From Nothopassalora personata (lineage: Eukaryota; Ascomycota; Dothideomycetes; Mycosphaerellales; Mycosphaerellaceae), in the NCBI GenBank assembly GCA_033816765.1, contig CM066290.1, positions 2,170,001 through 2,234,000 of the forward strand: DNA of 64,000 nt, written 5' to 3'. Position 1 is the stretch's first letter. Every line of letters begins with the position of its first letter. Shown piece by piece: positions 20,950 through 31,104 of the stretch. Position numbers and translations under genes: made by a program. The notes under the pieces are model-generated. The model searched no databases, was not told where the DNA came from, and saw nothing but the letters and a program-made list of their open reading frames with translations.

Positions 20950-21227
20950 AAATCTGGACCCCGAATGCAACGCATTATGGCTTCACGGTCGCACGAGCAC
21001 AGGACACGAACAGCGAGGTGATACTTGGCTACGCGGAAGCAGAGCGCGTCAGTGGGCGGTCGGGTAAATTTACTGGTGTGTTGTTAGGTGCGTATGCCAC
21101 CTGCAATGGTGCAGGTAACGGTACGAGCTGTTCCAGCAGCGATGCAGAGGCGTATTTCAGTCGATGGAGGTATGAGGATGTGGCGCAGTATATTGGTGAG
21201 GGAGTCGTTGGGCCGCCGAAGGAGTGA
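20950..21227 (+). pseudogene. Headless 3' end of a GH43-like glycoside hydrolase gene
   Basis: A frame enters directly from the truncated LTR at 20949 and runs to a stop at 21225-21227: KIWTPNATHYGFTVARA, ILGYAEAERVSGRSGKFTGV, LLGAYATCNGAG, then YFSRWRYEDVAQYIGEGV. This resembles the C-terminal end of fungal GH43 arabinofuranosidase/xylosidase-type proteins as I recall them. About 90 codons remain; the catalytic beta-propeller and signal peptide are missing. There is no start codon and no promoter other than the repeat, so it is called a relic. Family assignment is from memory of the motif pattern and moderately sure; that it is a truncated real gene is surer. Confidence 0.6.
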
Positions 21228-21445
21228 GAGATGCACTTTTGGCTCGTGAGTAGGAGAGGCAGTCCCTACACGAGCAATGTTGTTCCTGGACAGCTGCCGC
21301 GGCGATCTCATTGCGTCGCCAGGGCTTGAAGACTTGGGATGTTGTCGCGCTGGCGCACGCATCGCTTCGTGAATCTCAGTAGTCTACGTGATGTTTATGT
21401 AGTTGCTGTGCCGTGTCTCCAACTCTGTCGCATGTTACAAACCGC

Positions 21446-23158
21446 TCACCACCTACCCAGTCCCAGGGCGCCGAAAATGACGATGGAGATCAAGGCAGTC
21501 ATAAGAGCCCACGAGCTGAGCGTTGTCTCCGACGGTCTGTTCAGCGAGTTAGTTCTCGAGCCAGAGTTCGCGGATCTCGTCAAAAGGGATGATGCAGATG
21601 CAGAAGGACCTCCATTAGAGCTCGCTTGTGGTGAAAAGGGGGTGATCGTGGGAGCGTCCAGTGGATACGTACTAGTCACGGGTACAACTATTGAACAGAA
21701 GGATATCAGCTGGAGTCGCGAGACGGTGCCTGAGAGGCTAGTGCTCGCTGCTTTAGTACGTGCCTTTGATTGACACGTTGTCTGAGGTACCTGGGAACTT
21801 CTCTGAGGCCGATCCTTGCAGCAGTAACAATGCCTGGACAGTCTCCAGTGCAGTCAGTTGTTGGTCGTATCCAGTCCTGCCATCAAAGCCACCAGTATAC
21901 CACTTCTGTCCACAAGCTTCACCATTGGCACCACCTACCATCAAAATCATGTTAGCTATCATCGAAAGATGCATAGTAGGGCCTAAGCAGCTCCTACTGA
22001 GCGTGCAACAAGACGCGCGCATGTGGTACGCACCAGTGCAAGCTTTAGCCACTCCCCGTGCTGTAGCGGTGAGGTACTTCTGAACGTTAGGCAGAATCGC
22101 TGGGTAGACGACTGCTGACTTTGCCATCCATCGGGAGAGATATGCCTTGAAGGACAGTTGATCATCGTCGCAGTTGTTGGATGGTTCGCAAGCCGTCTCC
22201 GTCATCCTGCAGCACAGCAAGTGTTAGCACGCTGGAAAGGCAAGGTGGTTCTGGTGGCTTACACATCAGTGGCGTTGGTGAACTTAGAGAAGTAATTGTT
22301 CTCTATCGAAGCCAGTAAACCCTCGGTCCTGTTCTTCCAGATCTGGTCGTCTGTGAGATTGGCCAGCGCCGCAGCACCATAGATCATCATGGCAGGGTTG
22401 TAGGTCCACTGCGTGTGATCGAGCTCACTGCAATTCTTGAGCACGTCGGACCCGTCGAAAACTTGATAGCTTGGGCTGATGAGTCCAATCTCACTCATCC
22501 AATCCCATGTCTTGACGCTCCAATCGATGTAGGTCCGGTTGCCGGTATATCTCGCGAGACGCGCAGCAATTTGAAATAGACCGCCGTTGCTGATGCTGTT
22601 CTTGTAGTTCCAGCCCTTGTTGGCCTCGAAGACTTGCCATCTCAAGCCACCCTTGCACGTGGCAGTGTCCCACCGAGCAATTTGTCTGTCGAAGACTGCT
22701 TTGACGAGATTGATCCATAGGGTGTCGTTCTGACCTTGGGGCGCTGGGAAGCCGTACTCAGCTGCTGACATGGCTGCCAATGCATAGAATGCCTGGTCGT
22801 CGTTCCCGAGAGTGCTGTTGTAGGCGGGTGGTTCGAAGTTGAACTCTGGGCCGACCTGTGCGAAGAGTCCCTGTTGTGTGACATTGTTCCATGTACTGTC
22901 ATTTGTGTAGGCCCAGTAATCGATCATGCCGCCCCATATCGCTCCACCTTTCCACCAGTACCACGTTGGACCGGGCCAGGTACCGACCTTGTCGGATGGC
23001 GTTGTGGTCTGGTTGTTGACATAGTACGACTGCAGCCCGAAGGCGAGAGTGCGTGCTGCCAACTTGATGGAGTCGACATTGCTTGGATCGAGGTCGATTG
23101 CACTGACGGTTTGCAGACCAGCTGCTATCGCCGTGAGGATGCTGGTGGAGAATCTCAT
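21446..23158 (-). CDS. GH76 endo-1,6-alpha-mannanase, GPI-anchored (DFG5/DCW1 type)
   Basis: Cell-wall protein of the Dfg5/Dcw1 family, thought to process GPI glycans and cross-link mannoproteins to the wall. Four exons fit one frame: 23158-22263, 22206-22034, 21934-21791 and 21687-21446, total 1,455 nt (484 aa). Introns are 56, 99 and 103 bp, all GT-AG with GCTAAC or GCTGAT branch sites. There is a signal peptide (1-20), the GH76 core with WYWWKGGAIWGGMIDYW, and the catalytic Asp pair in LGNDDQAFYALAAM (D120, D121). Exon 2 carries CEPSNNCDDDQLSFKAYLSR and exon 3 CGQKWYTGGFDG. The last exon encodes a Ser/Thr-rich stretch and a C-terminal hydrophobic tail (WALMTALISIVIFGALGLG) typical of GPI attachment. 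Many N-glycosylation sequons are visible. The last exon is easy to miss. Confidence 0.9.
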
Positions 23159-24429
23159 GTTTGCGCTTCGTGACGATCAGGGAAGAAAGGAGAGGATGCT
23201 GGCAACAAGTTATTGCTCTCTCAGCAACAATAGACAAACAACAAATAGCAAGCAATTGTCATCCGGGTGGTATTCACCGTGTCTGGATCTGCCGACCGTT
23301 GTGTGGAAACGGTTGCTGTCGCCGCTCAAGAAAAGATGCTCCGCAAAATGCTGTTCACTGCTAGCACCACCCAATGATGCTCGCGTGCGAGAAAGGAAAT
23401 GATGCTGCTTGGGATGTTCTGTGAAGTGAAGTCCGACTTTCGACGGGCGACTTCAATTCGAGCAGTCTCGGCCCAATCAGCGCTTGGAAACGAGCAGCTG
23501 CAAACATGGTGACGCGGGCGGCGCATGTTTAGTTCTAAGCTTGTCGGCACTGCCATTCCGCGGGGGGTCGACGGTGGCATCATCATGTTTCAAGTTCCGA
23601 TCTTTGGGGGGGGGGGGGGGGGGGGGGGAAAGGAGACGACTCAGACGAGTACTGTACTGTAGTAATTGACGTGTACCTGGATCGAAGCGCCATGTAACAT
23701 CCATGTCGTTGGCGTTGGCGTGTGGCGTTGCTGCTCCTGGGCTGTGCTCGCAGCGACCTTTCATCAGCCGCAACATCGATTGTAGTCGTCTCCTGGCCCA
23801 TACTGATACTGTACAGTAGGTACATCGGTCTGGAATCGCCATCGATTGCTTGTGGTACTGTACACCTCAGTGCGCGGATTTGTTAGCACATGCCCAAATT
23901 AGCAGTCGCGCTCAATGACACACTGGAGGTTTCGTCACAAGGTGCCTGTCGCGGAGGCGAGCGGCGAACGCAATAGCTGCATGATATGATCCATCAGCTG
24001 CAGATGATGAATTTTGAGCCGACTGCTCAGGCTACAGCATTGATATTGCGTCATTATCGATGGCATTTGAAAAAGAAGTGATGAAGAGGCGATGAGGTGA
24101 GGTTCTGAGGTTCGAAAAGCGTGATATCTAGTTCTAGCACAACGGCGCAAGGGGGGGAGGCACTGACCATGTTCGGTTCTAGAAACACGCCGAACCAAAG
24201 TATCACCACAGCTCATACCAACGCAGATACAACACATGATGCTGCGAAAGCTTGACAGGGCGTAATAAGAAGGTACTAACCACATTCAGTGGAATATCGC
24301 TCGTCGTGATTTCGTTACTGAGCGTTCTGTAGGTCATTGAAATCGTGGGGCTCCGCAGTCATATCCAATAACGCCTCCAGATCATAACATCGTGCAGCCG
24401 TATCTCGTCCGCCCCTCGTCATTCTGCCA
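23159..24429. other. Intergenic region with poly(G) run
   Basis: Upstream region of the GH76 gene and downstream region of the carbonic anhydrase gene. It holds an uninterrupted G run of about 22 at 23607-23628. ORFs here are short and antisense to one another, and none shows protein-like composition. No RNA gene was recognised. Confidence 0.5.
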
Positions 24430-25197
24430 TCACTTCCTCTCGAAGGCAGCAACTCTCTTATTGACCACGACATCATCCTCCGAACACTCGATCTCCTCCA
24501 GCAGCCCTGTCGCAACATCATAGATGACTCCATGAATCTGCAACCCTCGATCTCTCCCTGCATCAATAACCGTAGGAATCCTCTTCAAGTTTTCCACGCC
24601 AGCCAGTACATTCTTCTCGGCTAAGAATCTCTTCCTCTTCTCCGTGTCCATTCCATCAATCTCGTCTGCATGTTTTTCCCGCAGTACCCTCAAAGGTTGG
24701 AGCCATACATCTAGCAAATCCATCTTTGCGTTTCCTAGGCTTGCAGCTACACCACCACATGACGTGTGGCCGCATACCAGTATGTCCTTGACTTTTAGAT
24801 GAAAGACTGCAAACTGAACAATACTCAAAAGTGATAAATCGGTGTTGTTGATAATGTTGGCGATGTTGCGGTGGGTGAAGACCTCTCCAGGTCTGCAACC
24901 AAGGATTGTAGTCTCCGGGACACGGCTATCGGCGCAGCCTAGGAAGAGGATTGGAGGTGCTTGACCTTTTGCGCAAGCTGGGAAGAAGGTAGGGTCAGCG
25001 GTTGCCGTCTTGGAAGCCCATGTCTTGTTGTTCTCTAGGAGATGCCTGAAGAAGTTGGCGTCGTTGTCTGAGTGCGATGTTGTGTAAGCCATGCTCGCGT
25101 ATCGTATGTGTGGTAGGTCGTGATGTTGTAGTGTTGGGCTGTGCGTACGTGCGATGACAGTTCTTGATCTTGAGATAGAGGCGGTTCTTACCTTCAT
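24430..25197 (-). CDS. Beta-class carbonic anhydrase
   Basis: Zinc enzyme that hydrates CO2 to bicarbonate, supplying bicarbonate for carboxylations and CO2 sensing. The 255-aa frame shows the beta-CA signature: Cys88-Ala-Asp90-Ser-Arg92 and, further on, His144 and Cys147 in CGHTSCGG. Together these give the Cys-His-Cys zinc site and the Asp-Arg dyad; GEVFTHRNIAN is the usual intervening block. The first 35 residues are Arg/Ser-rich without acidic residues and could be a mitochondrial presequence. Start at Met36 (25092) would give the cytosolic form, so two isoforms are possible. A further upstream frame (25336-25190) is open but I found no splice that joins it in phase. Confidence 0.9.
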   Translation of the reverse strand: MKVRTASISRSRTVIARTHSPTLQHHDLPHIRYASMAYTTSHSDNDANFFRHLLENNKTWASKTATADPTFFPACAKGQAPPILFLGCADSRVPETTILGCRPGEVFTHRNIANIINNTDLSLLSIVQFAVFHLKVKDILVCGHTSCGGVAASLGNAKMDLLDVWLQPLRVLREKHADEIDGMDTEKRKRFLAEKNVLAGVENLKRIPTVIDAGRDRGLQIHGVIYDVATGLLEEIECSEDDVVVNKRVAAFERK

Positions 25198-26341
25198 CTC
25201 TCGAGTCCATCGTGCCCGCTACTGCCGTTCGAAGGACCTCCTGCTCTGTCTCTGTCTCAATGCCAGCAGGACCTTTGCGTCGCAAACCCTCGTTTTCTGC
25301 CGTACTACCGTTCGAATGTGATCGTTTTCGGCTCATTGCTCGATTTGGTCCGAGTATCGCTCGTCGAATTTTGCTTTGTCCTGCAATCCACTGGCTGTTT
25401 CAATGAAGATGCTGTTCAGCAGATCTCGCTCGTTCGTGAAGACTTCCATGTTTGCTTCTGCCAGAGAGCACCAGCATGGCACAGAGATTACGAGTATCGT
25501 GGAACCTACCTCCTCCAACTCACCCAGAGCTATTCTGAGCTACACCTCGCTGCGCGTGGACGTTTGCGGATCCGACGTGGCTTCTGGCGCTGCTCGGCGC
25601 CATTGTGCAGCCATTGTGTCGTCGTGCTGTCAGCGTTGTGCATCTTGCACAACATCTTGCTGAGCTGGATTTCATGTTATATAGTAGAGGTTTCGGAAAG
25701 GGGAACGAATCGTTGAAGTCAGGAAGAAGAGGGAAGTCGCATTAGAAAGTTTGCTCTTCATGAGGCGGGTTCATCACGAGCCGGCAGCGATCTCGCGCTC
25801 GGACTTCGTGCCGGTGTTGATGGGGCAGGGATCAATCAGCCTATCGTTCTGTGGCGCCGAAGATTATGACAGTCCACGCAGACCTAATAGTGGACTTGAA
25901 GATGAGATGGGCGTATATTGATCCTTACTTACGCATATGACTCTGTACGTTCATTATCCTCTGCACACATGACGCTGCGCTCATACCTCAGTCTGCGTGC
26001 ACTCCTCTCTGCGTATGTTGCTCTCTGCGTATGAAACTACGATATTAGTGTTTACTCAACTAGAGCCATAGCTGGACCAGCACACCGCTTCACCTGTTCG
26101 AGGCAGCACCGCAACGAGTCGATATAACAAGCAACAATATGCCCATAGCTTGGCCGCTTTGGTCGCTCTTGGCTGTCGAAGATGTAATAAGGTGGTCGAT
26201 TAGCTAGCTTAGCTTGCATTGAGTCAAGGTCGTCTACCATCTGCTATGTTACCTTGTGGTTCGACAACCTCTATGAGAGAAGCTCTGATGTTGATCGCAG
26301 TCCGGGAGAAAGTACAAGATTCCAACGCTACCGATCGAGTA
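25198..26341. other. Intergenic region, no supported gene
   Basis: Contains short ORFs antisense to the carbonic anhydrase upstream region and a run of TGCGTATG-type repeats (about 25930-26035). I see no domain, RNA gene or repeat element. Confidence 0.4.
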
Positions 26342-27484
26342 TCAATAGATGACCGTGTCTTCATCACCCTCAACAACGTGGTCGCCGTCATCGTCATGTT
26401 CCTCCTTCAATTGCTCTTTTTCGAGGTCCACAGGAGGAGTAGCAGGCTCAGCGACTGCGCCACTCGCATCATCTTCCACTTTCCCAATCGGCTCCGGGGC
26501 TTGACTGCTCTCACGAGGATTCGAATCTGACTCTGGCACCTCCGCTGGCTTGGATGCGTCTTCTGTGTCAGCAGGTTCAATCTTGTTCTTATGGTCAGTG
26601 TCACCATTCGCAGGCTGATCAGTCCGCTCCAAATCCTCTTTCTGGCCATCGCCGTTGGCCTTCGAAGGGCCGTGCGTCTCGTCGTCCTGGGTTCGTCCTT
26701 CGATCTCGTTGAGCCGCCGCCGCTTCTCGATATCCCAGTCATTGAGTTCCTTGTCGATCTGATTCTCAACGTCTCGGATCTGGTCTTCGATGCGATCTTC
26801 TTCGTCAGGAAGGAGTTCCCACGGCTTGTAGTACTATTGCATATTAGTCACGGTCCCAGACGATGGAGAGCGTCAGACATACCAATTTCGGCTCTGCTTG
26901 TGTCTGCAAAAAATTTGCGTTACTCAGTAAGCTCTTGTGCCGTATGTGCATCTGCTTCGTGGTCAGCTGTTGGCACCTCCATCGCATCTGTGTCCTGTAC
27001 TCACATTCCGTTCATCAATCTTGATCTGCTCCGTCTTGCGATGCTTGGCGAGCTGTTCCAATCGCTTCTGCTTATCCTCGAGGCGTTCGTCATCCTGCTT
27101 TTTAAGCTCAGCCTTTCTTCGTTGTTCGATCTCCGCCCGCTTGGTCGCGTTCCTATCACTGGGACGATTCAGATTGCCCAACAACGCGCCAAACAATCTC
27201 TTGCTACGCTGCTTCTCATCGCCAGCAGTCTTCTTCTTGCGCGCGCCTCTACCATCTGGCTCCTTGGTGGTTGTAGCTGTTTCTGGTTGCTGCTTCTGTT
27301 CCTCCTGGGGAGCATCCGTGGCAGGTGCTGCTGGTGAGCTCTTACCCGGACTTGTGCGCTGCCGCTTGCTCTGCTGCTCTTGCTCAGACACTTCCGATTG
27401 GCGTCTCTTTAATCCGTTGCTGTGACCATTCGTATCAGGTGTTGCATCCCTCGCTTCCTCGGGCACGACGATAGCCGACGCCAT
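26342..27484 (-). CDS. Pinin/SDK/MemA domain protein
   Basis: Nuclear protein related to pinin, which joins spliceosome and exon-junction assemblies. Three exons, all phase 0: 27484-27005, 26951-26883 and 26833-26342, 346 aa in total; introns of 53 and 49 bp with GTGAGT/GTATGT donors. The N-terminal third is disordered with basic NLS-like runs (KRQRT, RKKK). The pinin core begins at KRLFGALLGNLNRPSDRNAT and runs through a charged helix (AEIEQRRKAELKKQDDERLE). It continues across the 23-codon middle exon (MHIRHKSLLSNANFLQTQAE) into YYKPWELLPDEEDRI. The acidic C-terminus is low complexity. The exon joins restore the family pattern exactly, which supports the model. Confidence 0.88.
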
Positions 27485-29121
27485 GCTGCGGTATCAATCA
27501 GTACTGACCTGGTCGCGGAGTCGACGCGACTTACACCTCGGCCATGTCTCTAGGTATACAAGTGTCGTGCAGATGGAGGCAGTTGAAGACGGCAGTCGCG
27601 AGTCCGAGCTGGAGAGAAGTCCGCATAGTCTAACCCCGGCATGCCAAGAAATGGTCATCTTGTGATCCCGACTTCACCTCCTTCCCTTTCCTTCCACATG
27701 CCGTGATGCGATGCACTTGCTGAACTGTGCGAGCAGTCTGCTACTGATCACGTTATGCAGACCTATTTGCTCCGACCTATTCACGATAGCACTTGTTGCG
27801 GCGTTGCCCACTCCTCCCAGCAGCATGGAGCATAGTCAACTTAAGTTGTTCTCGCAAGACGGCATGCTGTCGTACTTGAGATGGATGCAACATGACAACG
27901 AACGGAGGAGAAGCAGCGAGTGAGCGAATGTCATGTGCAGTCACTATAGCGCAATACCTACAAGCAGCAGCTGTCCTGTGTGGCATGACAAGGCTCAATC
28001 TACTGTGCATCTCTAGCCAGCTTCTCGATGCGTGTGGATAGACACTCATGCGTGTCGATAGGCCAACTTCGCGCGACGATTTTGAGCAAGCTTACACCAA
28101 ATAGAGCGCAAGAAAAGGCTCGAACCCTGGAGAGGTCGTCGTCTGATCATCCTTGACAAGACTCATGTACCGGCCTGCTCAACTACTGACAAAAAGTTAT
28201 CACCGCTGACAAAAAGCTGACATCTACCAGGACTCGAACACCCGACATCAACGTACCTCAGCGGAGCAAAAAGTGAGCCCCCGATCCTGGGGGGTCACTT
28301 GAAGGACAAACACCTTTAGAAAGGGAAGACCTACTCGGATCCACACTCAAGCTCGCTAATTACAACAACGGCAAGGCAATTATTATTGAACATTGAAGGT
28401 TTTTGTCTAAGCTCATATTCACTTATGTGAACGGTTTGATGACTATTTGCAATCAATATTCGATTGGGTTTGCGGCAAGCACCTGGAATACACCAAGGTG
28501 ACGAGAATCCACCCCATTGCTGTGATTGGCTTGCTTGAGTGTTGATAGAAGAATAAGTATTGGTTTCGTATATGTAGGTTAGAGGCACGCGACTGGCGGC
28601 TGTGCACAGCAGCAGAGCCGCCACATGCGCTCAGACAATGACGCGTCATGAGGACTGGTGAGGCTCGGGTTGGAGGAATACTACTGATGGATCCTTTCAC
28701 CAGCGATGCGCGCGGCATGCCCCTGACGATATCATCCGCGGATAGGAAACCACGCGAACGGCAGGCTCTGGCACTGTATGCATGTGAGCTGTTCCGTTGA
28801 GCGTAATATCATGAAAATTCACACGACTGACTGCGCTACGACCGCCTAAAGTCCCTATCATCATGACTCTGGTTATCACGAGATCGCCACGAGAGTATTG
28901 TTTGAGAGGACTGTTGCCTATGAGCACAGTCCACCACACCCCGGAATGGAAATTTGAGCAGTACTTGCCCTACTACTGTTGAAATTCTACTCTGAATCCA
29001 GACATCATACCGCAACCGTCGCCTACCACTTTCGCGAGTGCCAGCACCATCATGAAGCAGCTCAAAGACCCCACGGGACCACCCAGTCTCAAGCTATTGC
29101 CCACTCCCCATGCCAATATGA
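27485..29121. other. Intergenic region without a clear gene
   Basis: Short ORFs only. At 28180-28240 there are two CTGACAAAAAG direct repeats; on the minus strand B-box-like GTTCGAG motifs precede T runs, but I could not fold a tRNA. No coding pattern was recognised. Confidence 0.4.
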
Positions 29122-29698
29122 CCGCAGCCAGCCTGCGTTGCCAACTACAAGCTAAATCACCTCCCAAAGAACGCCCCTTCCTTCAACCGCACCATCAACG
29201 GCGGGATCATCGTCCGCGAGGGTGAAATCTTCTGCCGTCTACCAGGCATAGGCAGTCGAATCTGCGGCGGCAAGTGTGGCAAGGACCAAGATGATTTCCC
29301 ATATCACATGCAGCAGATGCACGGCGGCAAGGACAAGGGTGGTCTCCGGGGACAGGGACAACGCAGAAAGAAGGGAAGACTGAACGCAGCCAAGGTTGAG
29401 AGCTTGAAAGGTAACATCCACACTAAAGACTGTATAAACTAGCAGACTGTGCTAATGTGCGGGAGCGTTCTATGAGAACGTGCTCATGAAGAATGTGGAC
29501 TACGCCGGCAAGCCTGAGACTCGCAAGCGCTAGGTGAACGATGATGAGGATTTGGACGGTGATTTGGGCGAAGGGGCTATCAAGCAGTACAAGATCGCAG
29601 GTATCCCTGAGCTGGAGGATCAAGAAGCTCGATTCGAGCTAGAGCTCTTCAAATTCCAGCAGCGCTGGGCTCGTCTCCAGCGGCGCAAGGCTGCATAG
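29122..29698 (+). pseudogene. Unrecognised basic protein gene with premature stop
   Basis: Plus-strand coding pattern in two exons, 29122-29410 and 29466-29698, joined in frame by a 55-bp GT-AG intron with a GCTAAT branch site. Readable parts are FNRTINGGIIVREGEIFC, a possible zinc finger (CGGKCGKD ... YHMQQMH), a basic run GQRRKKGRLNAAKVESLK, then AFYENVLMKNVDYAGKPE and a charged C-terminal helix ELFKFQQRWARLQRRKAA. A TAG at 29531-29533 breaks exon 2; CAG to TAG is a RIP-type change. No ATG is available in frame after the TGA at 29119, so the 5' end is also missing or spliced from upstream. Family unknown. It may be a recently broken gene or one whose 5' exon I have not found. Confidence 0.45.
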
Positions 29699-29846
29699 TC
29701 AAGTGGCAATGACCGAGCGGGATCCGCACAAGTCGCAAGGCGCACAGCGCGAATGGCAGCGTGGGGAGGAGATGACTATCAGAATTGGAAAACTATCCCG
29801 ATATATCCCGACGCACCAAGCACTCTCAGCGAGCCTACGTCCTTTC

Positions 29847-30545
29847 CTAATACTGCTCCTCCCCCCGACCCTCCCACATCTCCGAGAACTCATCCTTCTT
29901 CTTCACCCTCCTATCCATCTTGCCTAATCTCCTATTCCTCGCAGCAGCCATCCTCCTCTGATGTTCCTGGTAAGCAAAAGCCGTAGCCGCCACATCGTCT
30001 CCTTGCGGTCCAAGTTCCTCGATCTCACCCTCTCCAGGAGGAGTCGGTAAACATCTTGAATTGCTCATATTTTTGAGAATATCCTGGAGGTCGAGTTGTT
30101 CTTTGGAGTTGAGTCTTGGCTTTGTCTGCTCTGTCGCTGGTTCCTCTTCTGCCCGTCTGTCGAACATAGCACTCAACGTCTTCAGTTCGCCTGCCGTCAA
30201 GTGAAAATCTGTACTAATCGTGCCAAGTATGAGCTGGTCATACTTTTGCTTGACTTTCTCGCTGATATGCTTCGTCTTGCGCCGGGGGTTTCGAATGAAC
30301 TTAGTCTGTCTGTTTTGCCAGTACGGTTCGTGGGCATGGCCGTCGAGGTACCAGCCTACGACGGTTCCCTTGCTGGTGACTTTGGAGTAATATCTATTGA
30401 ACCATAGCATGTGGCGTCTGTCAAGCTTGAGTGTTGCATTGCTGTAGATATCGACATCGTTGCCGCGAGGTATGGCTGGTATGGGGTTCTTGCTGATGTT
30501 TGGGGCATTTTTGTTGGTCGCGCGTCGCTTGAAGTCGTGGGACAT
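29847..30545 (-). CDS. Hypothetical protein (232 aa)
   Basis: Not recognised. The frame is open to an ATG at 30833, but the upstream 96 codons overlap the end of the neighbouring minus-strand ORF, so I prefer the ATG at 30545 (MSHDFKRRATNK). The protein is basic and has a central aromatic segment (HMLWFNRYYSKV ... VVGWYLDGHAHEPYW), a Lys/Arg-rich helix, a proline-rich patch (SRCLPTPPGEGE) and a charged C-terminal coil. No signal peptide or membrane segment is seen. The 30730-31104 ORF ends at a TAA inside a splice-donor-like GGTAAGA at about 30732, so the two could be exons of one gene. Confidence 0.5.
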   Translation of the reverse strand: MSHDFKRRATNKNAPNISKNPIPAIPRGNDVDIYSNATLKLDRRHMLWFNRYYSKVTSKGTVVGWYLDGHAHEPYWQNRQTKFIRNPRRKTKHISEKVKQKYDQLILGTISTDFHLTAGELKTLSAMFDRRAEEEPATEQTKPRLNSKEQLDLQDILKNMSNSRCLPTPPGEGEIEELGPQGDDVAATAFAYQEHQRRMAAARNRRLGKMDRRVKKKDEFSEMWEGRGEEQY

Positions 30546-30729
30546 GTTGAAGTGTTGATGGGTTTGGGATTGTGCCGTTTTCCGGTGTTCGGAATCTCGG
30601 ATGTCAAGAAATGTAGACGTTGCTGTTCTGCCATATTCTATGTGAAGTGTGTCTCGTGAATAAAGAAATCTTTGTCTCGTGTGATGGTCATCTCGCTTCG
30701 TGCAATTCCTAAGACAAAGAGCTGTTGTC

Positions 30730-31104
30730 TTACCCATGTCGTTGACCAAGCTCCAGGGTGCGACAGATCTTGACCTCATACGAATAGTTGAGATCTCTGC
30801 TGAGCAGGATGATCGCGTGGGAATAAATGACATACAGAATGCCTTTGAAGATGTCGATCATTGCAACGACATCGCAAGGCATGAGGACTTTCACCTGGTT
30901 CGTCTTCCCCATGCCTCCGCGAGCCAGCTTCTTGCGTTCATGGTCAAATAGCTTCATGATGGGGTCGGTCATCTTCGTGGAGACAATATATTCGGTATCC
31001 TCGAAGCGCGGCAAGGTTGCATACCAATGCTCGTCCAAGAAGGTAAGGAACTTATTGACTCTTGTGAGGAGCCGTGGAAGGGCGATCTCGTCGTGGGTAG
31101 CCAT
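30730..31104 (-). CDS. Hypothetical protein or first exon of the downstream gene (124 aa)
   Basis: Not recognised. The start chosen is ATG 31104 (MATHDEIALPRLLTRVNKFL), the first Met followed by protein-like sequence; the frame is open to 31317 but that part looks like leader DNA. Visible segments are FEDTEYIVSTKMTDPIMKLF and a hydrophobic stretch FKGILYVIYSHAIILL. The stop codon is the TAA of GGTAAGA, a good 5' splice site, so translation probably continues after an intron. Confidence 0.4.
   Translation of the reverse strand: MATHDEIALPRLLTRVNKFLTFLDEHWYATLPRFEDTEYIVSTKMTDPIMKLFDHERKKLARGGMGKTNQVKVLMPCDVVAMIDIFKGILYVIYSHAIILLSRDLNYSYEVKICRTLELGQRHG

Noticed and set aside
23607..23628. Poly(G) run as a functional G-quadruplex element
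   Set aside because: An unbroken homopolymer gives no positional evidence of function and its length may be a sequencing artefact.
25318..25716. 132-aa plus-strand gene
   Set aside because: Starts inside the upstream region of the carbonic anhydrase gene, overlaps other ORFs and shows no protein-like composition.
28100..28245. tRNA genes on the minus strand (GTTCGAG B-box-like motifs with T runs)
   Set aside because: The T-arm stems do not pair over five bases and no acceptor stem or anticodon arm could be found.
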